A DNA stretch of 64,000 nucleotides from Caenorhabditis elegans. Lineage: Eukaryota; Nematoda; Chromadorea; Rhabditida; Rhabditidae. The notes under the pieces were generated by a model. The model was not told where the DNA came from, searched no databases, and saw only the letters and a program-made list of their open reading frames with translations. The stretch is taken from positions 14,628,501 through 14,692,500 of the forward strand of contig NC_003280.10 in NCBI RefSeq assembly GCF_000002985.6. Direction: 5' to 3'. This document shows, one piece after another, positions 24,901-36,900 of this stretch (position 1 is its first letter; each line of letters begins with the position of its first letter). A program made the translations under genes and the position numbers.

Positions 24901-27900
24901 TAATTTTAAAACTATAATCAGAATCAACCGGGGAAAATCAAATTATATCTTCAAAACAATAAATTGATGAAAAATTAGAAAACGAATAGGGGTTTGGATT
25001 CCTAGTCAAAATCTCAATCACTATATCTTCACAACTTACGGTCGTGTTGCAAACAACGTCATGTCTAAGTATAGGATACACCTGAAACCGAATCTCGCTA
25101 GGTTTACTAGCTGAGGAAAGAAATCTGAAGAAATCTGAAACGATGGGAAACAACGATTACCTGAGCATTTGGTGGAAGATCATCATTTCCTTCTTTGGTC
25201 CATGAGATCACAGCCGATGGGTCTCCAGTTACCTTACAGTCAAACCAGGCACGATCCCCGATTTGTGGTGATTCAGAGGAAACTTCGAGAAGCACTTGGA
25301 TAATAGTATCAGGTACTGAAATTAAATATTGAGGAGATTTCTCGGGTTTACGAATTGCACAACAAGTACTTTTTGAGGTGGAAATTTAAAAAAAATTCTC
25401 CCTTTGTTAAAGATATTTAAATTCAATAAAAATAACTTCGCTACTCATTCTAAAGACAGCGGTTCAGCTTATTTCCTAACCGTTCAATATCTCTTTGAAC
25501 GACATTTTTTACTTTCTATCAAAAGCTTTAAAAAATAATTTTGCTATACGAAAGTTAAGAAAGTAGTTATACTTGAAACCTTTTCAGATTGAATTCTACA
25601 AATTTCAAAATGCAGCACTTCAGCTAAAATTTTTAGTGGCCTATTTAAAACACCCTCTTTCAATTGGCGTAGATTTCATATGGAAGTAAATGGTTTCCAT
25701 GTCAGAAAAAAAACTAACCAAACATTTGAGCGGTCACAAATCCTTCAACAACGTTTCCATCGAACGAAACCTTGCAAACATAGGTTCCAGCAGATGCATC
25801 GTCGAATTCCTTGATCTCAATCTTGTTGCCATTTGGAACTGCCTTGGATGGAAGATCTCCGTTTTCGTAGGTCCAGTCGACCTTTGATCCTGGTACCGAG
25901 TAGATTGGGCAGGTGAAGGACGCATCGGATTTATCGTCGAACTTCACGATTTGAGCATCTGGAAAATGAATATGGTTCTACAAAACTTATAGAAAAAAAT
26001 TTGCAATTTTTGTCCGTTGTGCCATTTTCTATGTCATTTTTCGCCTAAATCCTAATTCCTAGAATCTCACGAGATTTGTCCTGTTGTCCAACGGAAACCG
26101 CGGTGAACGCAGATCCGATGACCAATCCATTGTTATCTTCGACATTGCATCTATAAACTCCAAAATCGTTTGACGGGTCGGCCTTGGTGATCTCGAGAGT
26201 TGGCTCGGTGCCAAGTTGACGGACAAGGGATCCGCCACGGAGGAGAGCCCACTTGAAGTGTTCACCGTTTTCGGCTCCTGGAAAAAATAATTGCTTGGCT
26301 CAAGGTTTAGAGATTTTTTTATAGAGAATGTTTTTTAAAAGATCCTCTTCGTGAAACTTGATAAACTACGGAACCATCAGTTTATTCTATGTATCTAAAT
26401 ATTATCCTATAGTGTTTAAAGTATTTCAAACTAAATTAATTTTTAAATAGTTACAAAAAAATTATGTTGTCAATATTTATTTCAAGTAACGTAGGGTTTT
26501 TCTTATAATTTCTAATTTCAAAATTACGTAAAAATTTTTAGTTTTCAAAAGTGACAAGAAAAATTGTCTATTTTTTGCAAAAACTCGTATATGTGTTAAT
26601 CAACATGTATATAGTTAAGCCGTAAAAGCCCATAAGCCAATCATTCCGCAAAAATAGCAAAATTTATTATAAAAAGCATAACGAACCTTTGTGTTAAAAC
26701 ATATATAGACAAGTGTTAAAATATGACATGAAATCCACGACTGTCTGAAGTTCCATCTGAAATAACCCATAAACCCCTGCAAAACTTGTTAGACACTTTT
26801 TGGCACAACGGACAATGAAAAGTTAAATAGCGAATTAGTAAACACATAACCTATTGGTCCCTGCTGTAGGACAATAACAATGTTCGCCGATTGACCCACT
26901 TCGTAGTTGGTCGATTCCAACGTGCAGTAGTAGAAGCCCCGATCGCAAAGATCTGCGTGCTTGAGGTGCAAATGATTAGTATTGGCGACGTTAGTGAACG
27001 AGACAAGATCTTCGGTGGCGTGCCACCACAGGACACGTGCGTTTGGATCTGTATCCAAGAGTTATGAAAGAGTTTTTGAAACATAGTGTGTAGTAATTCT
27101 CGAGCTCCTATTTAACTTCAAATATACCAAAAAGTTTTTAATGAAAACAAAATACAGGATCAGCCAGCCTTCAATGCATTTTTTGGCTTTTTTGTGTTTC
27201 TATCCATTTTTTAAAAATAAATATAACGGAAAACTAATATATGTAGTAAGCAACGTATTTCCAATTATCAGAACGTTGTTTACAATTTTTTCATATTATC
27301 CATTTTAAAGTAATAGTACACTTTCTAAACCCGGTCAAAAACATACTGTGTAATTTTTCTGATAAAAACTTATAACATAAATACTGTAGAAAAATACGTA
27401 ACCAACATTTTGTTAGTTGAAAATGTTTTGCTACCTATATCGGTCTCTGAGTTATGGCTTTTTAAACTATTTGGACTAAACACATAAACCGCAAAATAAT
27501 GGAATTTTGGTCAGAAAATTGCTAAACAAATTGTTTTCAATCAACCGCCATTTCAGGTGCCACTCGAGCTCTCTGCTGAAATAACTCACCTTGAACAGAG
27601 CACTTGAGCACAATATTATCTCCCTGGGAGACAACACGAACGCGTGGTGGCTCGATTTCAACCTTTGGCTCATCGTCAGCGTTGGCGGAAGAGTGAACAT
27701 GAACGGCGGCGGAAGCGATGATCTCGTTGTTACGGTAGCCGTTGCAACGGTACTCGCCGGCGTATGAATTCTGAAAGTTTTAGAAATATTATAGAAGTTC
27801 AAACACTGTCAAAGCCGAGCTACTCACCTTAAAGCTTGGGAAGTGCAAAAGTCCTGGCTCATTATGCTCTTCGACGTCAGTTGGAAGTTGATCATCAACC

Positions 27901-30900
27901 TTCTCCCATTCGAGCCTATCAACAAGAGAGCTTCCAGTAGCGGTACAGATCAATTCTCCCTTCTCTCCTTGATCGAACCATTGGGATGATCCTCCGAGGA
28001 TAGACACAGTAGCAATTCTAGATGGCTCGACGACTTCGATGTAGATGTTCTTGGTGGCAGTAGCGTGTGCGCTGGATCCCTTGCAAGTGTAAACTCCGGC
28101 ATTTCCAAGTCCGACATTTGGATGTCTGATGAACTGTTCTGAGATGGTGACTGGCTTGAAGTCATCTGGAAGATCTCCACGCTCCGGTCCTGGGTCATGG
28201 AGCCATTCGACTTCTGGCTCCGGATCTCCTGGGGCGCCGAATGCCTCGCATTTTACTTGAAGTGGTTCGCCAACTGTCACGATCAATTTTGGTCCGGGTG
28301 GATTCGTTTTAACCGTAAGAGACGGTCCGATGTTGACGTTTCCGTGATCGGAAGCCTCTCCAATAGGATTCGAAGCTGTGCAAGTGTAGTCTCCGTTGAG
28401 CTCGGAGCGGCCGTTGGAGAAGTCGAGAATATTTGGCTCAAGCGGTGTAACGTCGTGTGGTAGAGGTGATCCGTTGGGTCCAGTCCATGTAATCTTTGGA
28501 GTAGGCGATCCTGTAGTAATACATCTGAACTGATGTCGCTCTCCTGGCTTCCCATTCCAGGTTCGTGGCTCCACGACGGCTGTTGGAGGCTCTTGGTCTG
28601 AAACGTCAAGGCTCATGAATCATGTTATCCGTTGTTATCATCTTAAGTTTTGGAGAAAGAAAAGTGAAAGGATAGATTAAAAACACTAGGTAGAAAAATG
28701 TGTGGTGCAAACCCTCAGTGACTTCCAGTCTGACTGGATCCGCGACTCCGGTTCCAAAATCGTTAGTGGCCGAGCACACGTATTCCCCGACATTTCTATC
28801 GCCGGCTTCAGAGATCACAATATCATCTCCATCCTGGTTCACATGTTCCGGAAGAGGTCCATTTTCCTCTCGGAATCCCCACCTGATGCGTGCCGGAGTG
28901 TCCGAGTGCGCGACACAGTTGAATCGTGCTGGTGAGCCAGGTGCCACGGAAAGAAGTGGTGGTGTGGCAACTGGACGTGGTGGAGTGCCTTCTGAAAGTG
29001 AATGTGGGATAGATGAGAAGTGGGAGTGAACAGGGGATTTGAACCGGATTTGGAGAAGGAAAACTGAAGAAAGGAAAAAAGGCAAAAAGGAAAAAGGAAA
29101 CCCAAAAATCATAGGTGAAAAGAAACAAAAGGCAAACCAGGTGTGACGTTCAAGGTGCTTGGGTTTGTCTTCACTGGTGGGCTATTCTCTGGGGAATATA
29201 AACAAACGTATTCTCCGGCATCCTGCAATTGTGTCGACGGAATCGTCAAGACTCCACGATCATCACTAGATCCAAATGGAAGCCCTTTTCCGTCAACTCT
29301 CTCGAAGGAGAGATGCTGAGCAGCCGATGGGTTTCCGGGTACTGTACACTGAATGCGTGCTGGATCTCCTTCAGGGATTGTCTGTGTTTGTGGGGTGATC
29401 ACTGGGTGCTGTGGTGGACCTGAATTAATTGAAAGAAACATGTATACAACGACACGATATGATTACACACACGCCACGGCAAGAAACGTGCAATAGAGGA
29501 TAACTTAAGGATAGAAATGTTCAATGCAAAAACTAACGAGCTTCGACTTGTGGTGGAGCAGCGGCGTTGGTAACATGAACGGTCGCTGGGGTTGAGTCGA
29601 TTGGCGCTCCGGTATCTGGATCACGAGCGGTACAGATGTAGTCTCCCTCGTCGGTGAGCTCGGCTCTCTGAACAGCCAAGAGCCCATTGTTCTCATCGGC
29701 GTCCTCGTTAAGTTGTCCCGAGACTCTTCTGAACGTGAGCTGAACACTTGGATGTCCGGGCACGTAGCATCTGATTTTGAAGGGTGATCCTTCTGGCACG
29801 GTTTGCTCGGCTGGGTCGATAATTGGACGAATTGCTGAAAGGGTGGGATAGGAATAGAAAACCAAAGGATAGAAGGAAAAAGTTTCATGCATTTTTGGGA
29901 AATTTGGAAAATCTTCAAATAAAAAACTGCAAATCACACTGAAAAAATCCCTGAAACGAAGAAGAAAAACTCACGCGACTTGACGATAACTCTGGCTGGA
30001 TTCGATTCAACGGGTCTGTTAGTGGTTGGGTCCGTGGCGATACAGATGTACTCATCCTCGTCCGACTTGAGGGTTCTTGGAATCTCAAGGTTTCCTTGGG
30101 AGAATCTGGCGTGTGCTGGCAATGGACGACGGCCTCTTTTGACAAACTGGAGTTGGATGTTTGGATGTCCGGGAACCCAGCAGCGGATTCGCGATGGTTC
30201 TCCTTCATTGACAGTTTGCACTGGTGGATCGACTTGGGGTTGGATGGCTTGTGCTGAAACATAAAAACATGATACTTCCAGCACAGAAAAGTGAAAAACT
30301 TACGTTGATTAACATTAAGTCTGGCAGGTGGTGATAGTTGTGTGCTGCCATCTGGTTCAGTGGAAGTACACTCGTACTCTCCAGCATCATGCAATTGGGA
30401 CTTGTCGATTCTCAGGAATCCATCTCTTTCGAGAATTCCATTTGGAAGTGGTCTTCCGTCCTTTCTAGACCATTTGAGCTGAGCACGTGGTTGTCCTGGA
30501 ACCCAGCATCTGAACTGAGCTGGATCGTTCACATTGACTGTCTGGTTTGGAGGGTCGATTTGTGGAGCGGCGCCACGTTGTGGTGGGGCTGGATCTCTGA
30601 TGTTCAGCTGCACTGGCTCCGATTGAAGTGGAGTGTTGTCTGATGGATCGGTGGCGGTGCACACGTATTGTCCGACTTCTTGATCAGAGGCACGTGGGAT
30701 ATGAAGGATTCCTTGTTGTTCTTGGACTCCGCTTGGAAGTGGAGCACCTCCTGGACGAGACCATCTGAGTTGGACATTGGAGTTTCCGGGCACCCAGCAC
30801 TTGAAACGAGCTGGTTGGTCACGATCAACGGTCTGACGGATTGGGTCGACCTTTGGTGGGATCACAGCTTTAAAAAATTGGAAGTTCATTTTTTGTTAAA

Positions 30901-33900
30901 TTATTTAGGGCTACTTGCAAAAGTTTTTAAACAATGAAACATTGAATTTGAAACACTATTAGTACACATGGTGCACTCAACGTCAAAATTTCAAAAATCA
31001 CTCAAAAACTCCATTTCACAGCAATAACACCCACGTTTTTTAACTTCAAGCACTGCGGGTGGACTCTGTCCGGTTCCATACTGGTTGGCGGCAGAACAAA
31101 TGTATCTTCCGGCGTGATGAAGTTGAGATTGAGGAATCTTGAGCGCATTTCCAGTCTGGTAGACACCATGTGGAAGTGGTCCACCCAGTTGCTCACGATG
31201 CCAGGTGATCTGGCAATCTGGTATACCTGGAACCCAACAACGGAAGGCTGCTGGCTCTCCTTCGTTGACAACAAGATGTGGTGGATCGATTACCGGCTGT
31301 GGTGGGCGTCCGCCTGAATAGATAAAAACCATTCCACATGCTTTAAATTTGGGGGAAAAAATGTTCAAATGGATTTTCAAAAAGTTAATTTATTTTAGTA
31401 TAGAAATGTTAAGTGTTTGTAGTTAAAAAACCAAAAAAAAAAAAGATTATTAAATGTACAAACTTATTCTTTTGGAAATTGTTAGCAAAGCATCGTCAGT
31501 TGCATATTGGGTTATTGTCGTCGCAGTACACCTGTACTGTCCTGCATTTTCAGCTTCAACGCCTTTTAGAACCAAATAGCCGTCGTAGGCTTTGGCGTTC
31601 GGTGGAAGGCTCATCTCGCCGACTTTTGTCCACTCCACGTGGATTTTTTCAGTCTGAAAATGTTGAGAAACTCAAAAACAAAAAATGAAAATGTTAGTGT
31701 TAATGCTGAAAGAGATAGGAAAACCTTTAAATTTAGAGTTTCGATTAGAGGAATTTTACTGGCTGTTAATTTTTGCTCTGACCGCTTGAATTTTGGCTAG
31801 CAAGCATTTCACATTTTTTATTGATTCGAAAAGGAGCATTTTAAGTTTTCATAAAGTTTTCATTCAGACTCCCAAATTTTGCAGACTTTTGATGGTTTGA
31901 AGAGTTTTCTGGAGGCTTTATTTTTATCACTAAATTTAAAATTTTGTTAATTGAAAAAATCGTTCAAAATCTACTCGTCTCAAATTGCCTCACAGTATCT
32001 GAACTTCAGCAGTCGGAGCTTTTGGGGAGCAAACAGTTCAAATAGCTTTCTTTAGTTTCCAAATCAGTGGTGTGCGGCAAATTTGCCGAACTTGCCGAGT
32101 TTGGCAAATTTTTTAAAGTGGATTTGCCGAATTTGCCGAGCTCGGAAAATTTAGAAATTGGCGGCACACACCACAAATTGGGTTTTAAACAATTTGGCCG
32201 AAACTATTGATTTCGTTTTTAAAAAACTTATAGTAAAATAACATAAAATTGAGTTATTTTTAATTTTATGTAGGCAAAAATCAAACTTGTGCTCCGGAGT
32301 TTGCTCAGTACGGCAAATTTGCCGAATTCGCCGTGTTTGCAGCGCTCGGAAAATTTTGAGATTTGCCGCAAACCCCTGTTCCAAACTTGAAACAACTTAA
32401 AAAAAATAATTCAACTAACCAACTGAAAATTGTTGTATTTTTTTAGCTGACCAAAATATGAGCTTTCAAAAACAAAAATTTTCAGCACCAATTCCTCCAG
32501 ATCAAAATCATATGTTAATTATTACCGTATAGCCAGTCACTTGGCAAATCCAATGAACTCTATCTCCTGGTAGAGCTATTTGTCGTTTTGGCTCCATTAT
32601 CCTCACGCGAAGCACTATAGAAAAGTGGATTAATAAAAAACTCAAAAACTAACTCAATTGTCAAAAAAAAAATCATAAAACAGAAGTAGCTCATATTAAT
32701 CTGTAACTTTTTCTGGGACGACGAAGAGACATGTTGGGACAGACTTGACCAGACGACAGATAGAGACAATATTACAATATGTTTATTGATTGGTTTTTTG
32801 TTATGTGGCAGTGTGACGACATATCATAAAATATATGGTAAAATATATGAAAATGGAAATATATATGTATGTAGAGATTTCTGTGTGTGGGTGGGGGATA
32901 TTTTGAAACAATAACAAATGATAAAGAAGCAAAACGGATCAAGTGATTGCGGGAAAAATAGTGTGGAAATTTAATTGTTTTTTTTTCTATAAATTTTCTT
33001 TTAAAGATATAAACTTTTGAATCACTTTTAGACATGATACAAACAAACAAGCACGGAACGGAAACATTGAGACACACGCAAACACATGATTATTTACTAG
33101 TTTCTGTTTCCACGATCATTAAGGGCTTTTCGATAGATCAACCCCCTAATGATGATAGAAACGAGACCGAACGCGAATTCGTCGTCGTCGGTGGCGACGT
33201 TGACCCGACGAATTCTGGCTGGGCGAGTTTCGGGCGAAATCACCTTCATGTGGCTTCTGCACAAACGTGATGTCCTCGTTGGTGACCTGTCCGATTGGTT
33301 CGCACACGCGTCCGGCTGGCTTGTTTGAGCGGGTGTATCCTGGAGCACACTCGTTGCACAAGCGTCCCTGGAGTCCGGCTGGACAGATGCGGCACGCCAC
33401 TTGTCCTTCGTTATCGAGGTAGCAGTCGGAGGCTCCTCTGAAATTAAGAGAGTTATGGATGTATATAACGTTAACTCAATACGCAGAAAAAGCTGAGGCT
33501 CCCTATCTAGCAAAAATCTCTCAGAAATCCAACTCACGGGCATGGGCATGGAGTACAATCGTATGGGGATCCCTTGGTAGCATCTCCGTAGTAGCCCTTC
33601 TTGCATCTCTCGCAATGCGTTCCTTCGGTGTTGTGCTCACAGAGCAAGCATCTTCCGAACGAATCACAACCTCTTGGGGAGTGATTGTTGCAATGGCATG
33701 GGGCGCGTGTGGCTTCTGGTTGGCAGTCATTTGGAGTTCCACGACGAGCATCACCAACAAATCCTGGCTTGCATCTTTCGCACTGATCTCCTTCGGTGTT
33801 GTGTTGACAATCCAAGCAATAACCGTACTCCTTGTCGCATTGGCTAGCGTGTCCGTTGCACTCGCACTTCTCGCAAAGTCCAAGGTAAAGTCCTCCTCCG

Positions 33901-36900
33901 GTTCTGGAGTATCCTGGAGCACAGTCCTCGCAGGAAGTTCCAACGTATCCAGGTGGGCAGATGCACTGTTCGACTTCAGCAGCGGTGAGTCCTTGACCGT
34001 ATGGTTCAGCAAACTCGAGGTTGGCAGAGAGAAGTTGAGAATCGGTGCAGTCATCGTTATAGGTGGACTTGATAAGAAGGGTGTCAAGATCGGCGAGAGT
34101 CATGAGGAGATGCTCGCGGGTTGCTTGTTGACCATCAACTCGTTGCCAGCTATAAATAGTTAGAATTAAAAATAAGTTATGGAAATAAAACAGTACCTAG
34201 TCTCAATAATCTTGATTTGAACCTTGTTCTCTCTGTCAGCGTAGAATGGCTCTCTGTGCTTGTATTGAAGAGCAATGTCGTTTCCCTAAAAATCACAATA
34301 ATATCTAATTTTTGAAAAAGGTTCTAGCTTACTCTAAGAATGACATCAGCGGACTGATCGGAGTTGCCATTTCCAGAGAACTTGAAGGTGTACTCCAAAG
34401 TTCCTCCGTACGAGGTTACCTTATCTCCCAAAAACTTCTCTGGAAGCTTCCAGTACAAAGTCTGTCCGCGAGCCTCCTCGAAGCTTCTGAACTCAATGGC
34501 TTGTCCAGAAAGCTCGGCACGGGTTTGTGGAGAGTATGGTTGGCGGGAGTCCGAGGTGGTGAGCTCGAGCTGGTCACGATCCCCACGAGCATAATCAATA
34601 GAAACCTGAAGAAAGTGATGGTTGAACACATATTTTTGACAGGTGAATAGGAGAATGATCGGATTAAAATATTAAAAATGTATGTAATTTGCAAATATTT
34701 TTCTACACAAATAAACTAATACCTAAAGTGCAAGTTGTTATCACTTACATTTAAAATAAGGGTGGACAACAAGAATATTTTTAGTTATTTCTAAATCTAT
34801 TACAAAGATGGTCAAGGTTCGAATTGTCCACCCTGAATACTTACGCTTGTTCTTCGATAGCTGGAAGCAGAACATTGTTGAGTGACACCTGAGCAGAAGC
34901 AAGGAATACATCCTTGTGGGTTAGTTGGAGCGAGCCCGAACGAGTTCGGCGCGCATCGATCACAATTTGGTCCGATCACCGACGCCTTACATTGACACTG
35001 TCCTTGAGCTGGTGCAGTTGGAGCGACGGCTCCTGGCCCGCACTGCTGATGTCTTGGTTGAATTGGGACACAGGTTCCGAGGTATGGGCCGTAGCCACTG
35101 CGCTCGTATCCTGGAGCGCAATCCTCACAGGATGTTCCAAGATATCCTGGTGGACAGACGCACTGTTCAACTTCAAGTGCAAGACCATCAGGGGTATAGC
35201 GGTCTACTGCGATCTCCCAGGAGACATCACCAAGTGAGGTGGAAGTCTGATGGGCAACGTGAGTGGCTCGGATCAGGAACGCGTCAAGATCAGCAAGAAC
35301 CATGAGAAGATCCTCACGAGTTGCAGCGGCTCCATTGAGTTGTTCATAGTTAGTCTCATAGGTCTCCACTGTAATTCTAACAGGGGAGTCTGACCGGAGA
35401 ACATGCTCTTGGTTGCGGACGCGGTGGACCAAGATGTTCTGGTTACCCTTGAGAACAACCATCGGCTCACTGCTATGATGTCCGGAACCGGAGAACTCAA
35501 TCTCAAACTCCATCTTCCCGCCGTAGGCTGTGACCTTGTCTCCGAGGAATCGCTGTGGAAGACGCCAGTACTTGGCAACTCCATCAGTGGTGCCGTCGAA
35601 GGTAAGGTATCCGGTCTTGAAGAACGAAAATGGAGTATTTCGGTCAATAGTTCTCTCCTCGATATCCGAAATGGTGACTCCTTCGGCATCTCCAGCAAAC
35701 ATAAGACGGTCCTGAAGAACTCCGATTAGATTTTTCAGATTGGCAAGATTTCTCTTTTCGGTCGGGATGGATGCAGGGCTTCATTCCAGGGAGCAGCATG
35801 CAAAGAACAGTTAGAAACAAAGGGAGTTGGTTAATAGCTTTAACTTAAACATAAAAATATAAACTTCACAATCGGACAGGGACATGAAGACAAACACTTA
35901 CACAAGCGGCGTCCTGAAACAGTAGGCATTAACGTTTTGACAAGACGATATCACAATTTGTGCAAAATATTTCAAAAAATAACGGGATGAGAGAATATGA
36001 TCTTACGGTATTTTTAGATGACATGAATCATGCAACACTGAGTTTTCAGAAAAATGTAACATTTGGATTTAGATTCAATACCGTTACTTCACATCCTCAA
36101 TCACCCAAAATTCAGAAAAAAAACCACTAACCTTGGTACGGTAGTGTCCACTGCTGCGACAATCATTCGATACTCCAAAGCAGAAGCACTTCAAGCATCC
36201 CTCTGGGCTCTTCTCAGACAAGTGGAATGCTCCTGGCTTGCACTGATCACAGTTTGGTCCGGTGACTTGGCTCTTGCACTCGCAGGTTCCATAGTTGTTC
36301 GGGTATGGGGTGACGGCTCCACGAGTGTCACAGCTGGCTCTCTGTGGTGGAGCGGTTGGTGGCTGTGGTGGTTGTGGACGTGGATCATCGACGACGCGAA
36401 CGATGCAGTCTGGGGTGGCGAGCACGCGGCCCTTCACGTTGATCGCCTCGCAAGTGTAGGCTCCCTGGTCGACTGGTCTGAAAATTGGGATATATAGGTT
36501 GGGTGATTTTTCATCACTGATCATCTCCACCTTCACTTTTTTTTGGTTTCTCAGTTTCCCTTCTCTTACAAGAATTATAATTCTCAACGGTTTGATGCAG
36601 TCAATTAAATGCTACATACATATATCTAATTCATAAATGAATTTGATTGAAAGTGTTGCATGAGAGACAATCAAAATGGAACCGGTCCTACTATGCCCAC
36701 ACACCACTCTCACCTCTCCTCACAATATCGCTACTGAAAAGTGATGATAAGGCATTGGTGGGGGTAGGGAAGAGATAGCTGAACTGAACTGATAGCTATC
36801 TTTTCGTCGCTGCTACCGCTCGTCTGCTATTATCACTTGCGCCCCGGGGGCAATGAATGAAGGTCGTAAATTTACACGACAATTGGTTTACAAAAACATT

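Larger units (their letters stand above)
22503..32614 (-). other. unc-52: unc-52 exons 11-25: Ig array (domain IV)
   Basis: Exons: 32614-32526, 31653-31464, 31313-31035, 30867-30304 (two Ig), 30253-29975, 29834-29538, 29419-29138, 28991-28713, 28597-27828 (about three Ig), 27770-27590, 26277-26071, 25958-25719, 25315-25161, 24309-24183, 22710-22503. Each Ig shows the C...W...D.G.Y.C pattern, e.g. FRCWVPG...[10 protein letters not shown]. The exons from 13 to 18 mostly hold one complete Ig each in phase 1-1, which allows skipping in any combination. Exon 12 uses a GTTTGT donor. Confidence 0.95.

Noticed and set aside
33459..34163. Open frame of 234 codons on the plus strand
   Set aside because: It is exactly antisense to unc-52 exon 9 (laminin-EGF). 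The long frame is a by-product of codon bias in the real gene.
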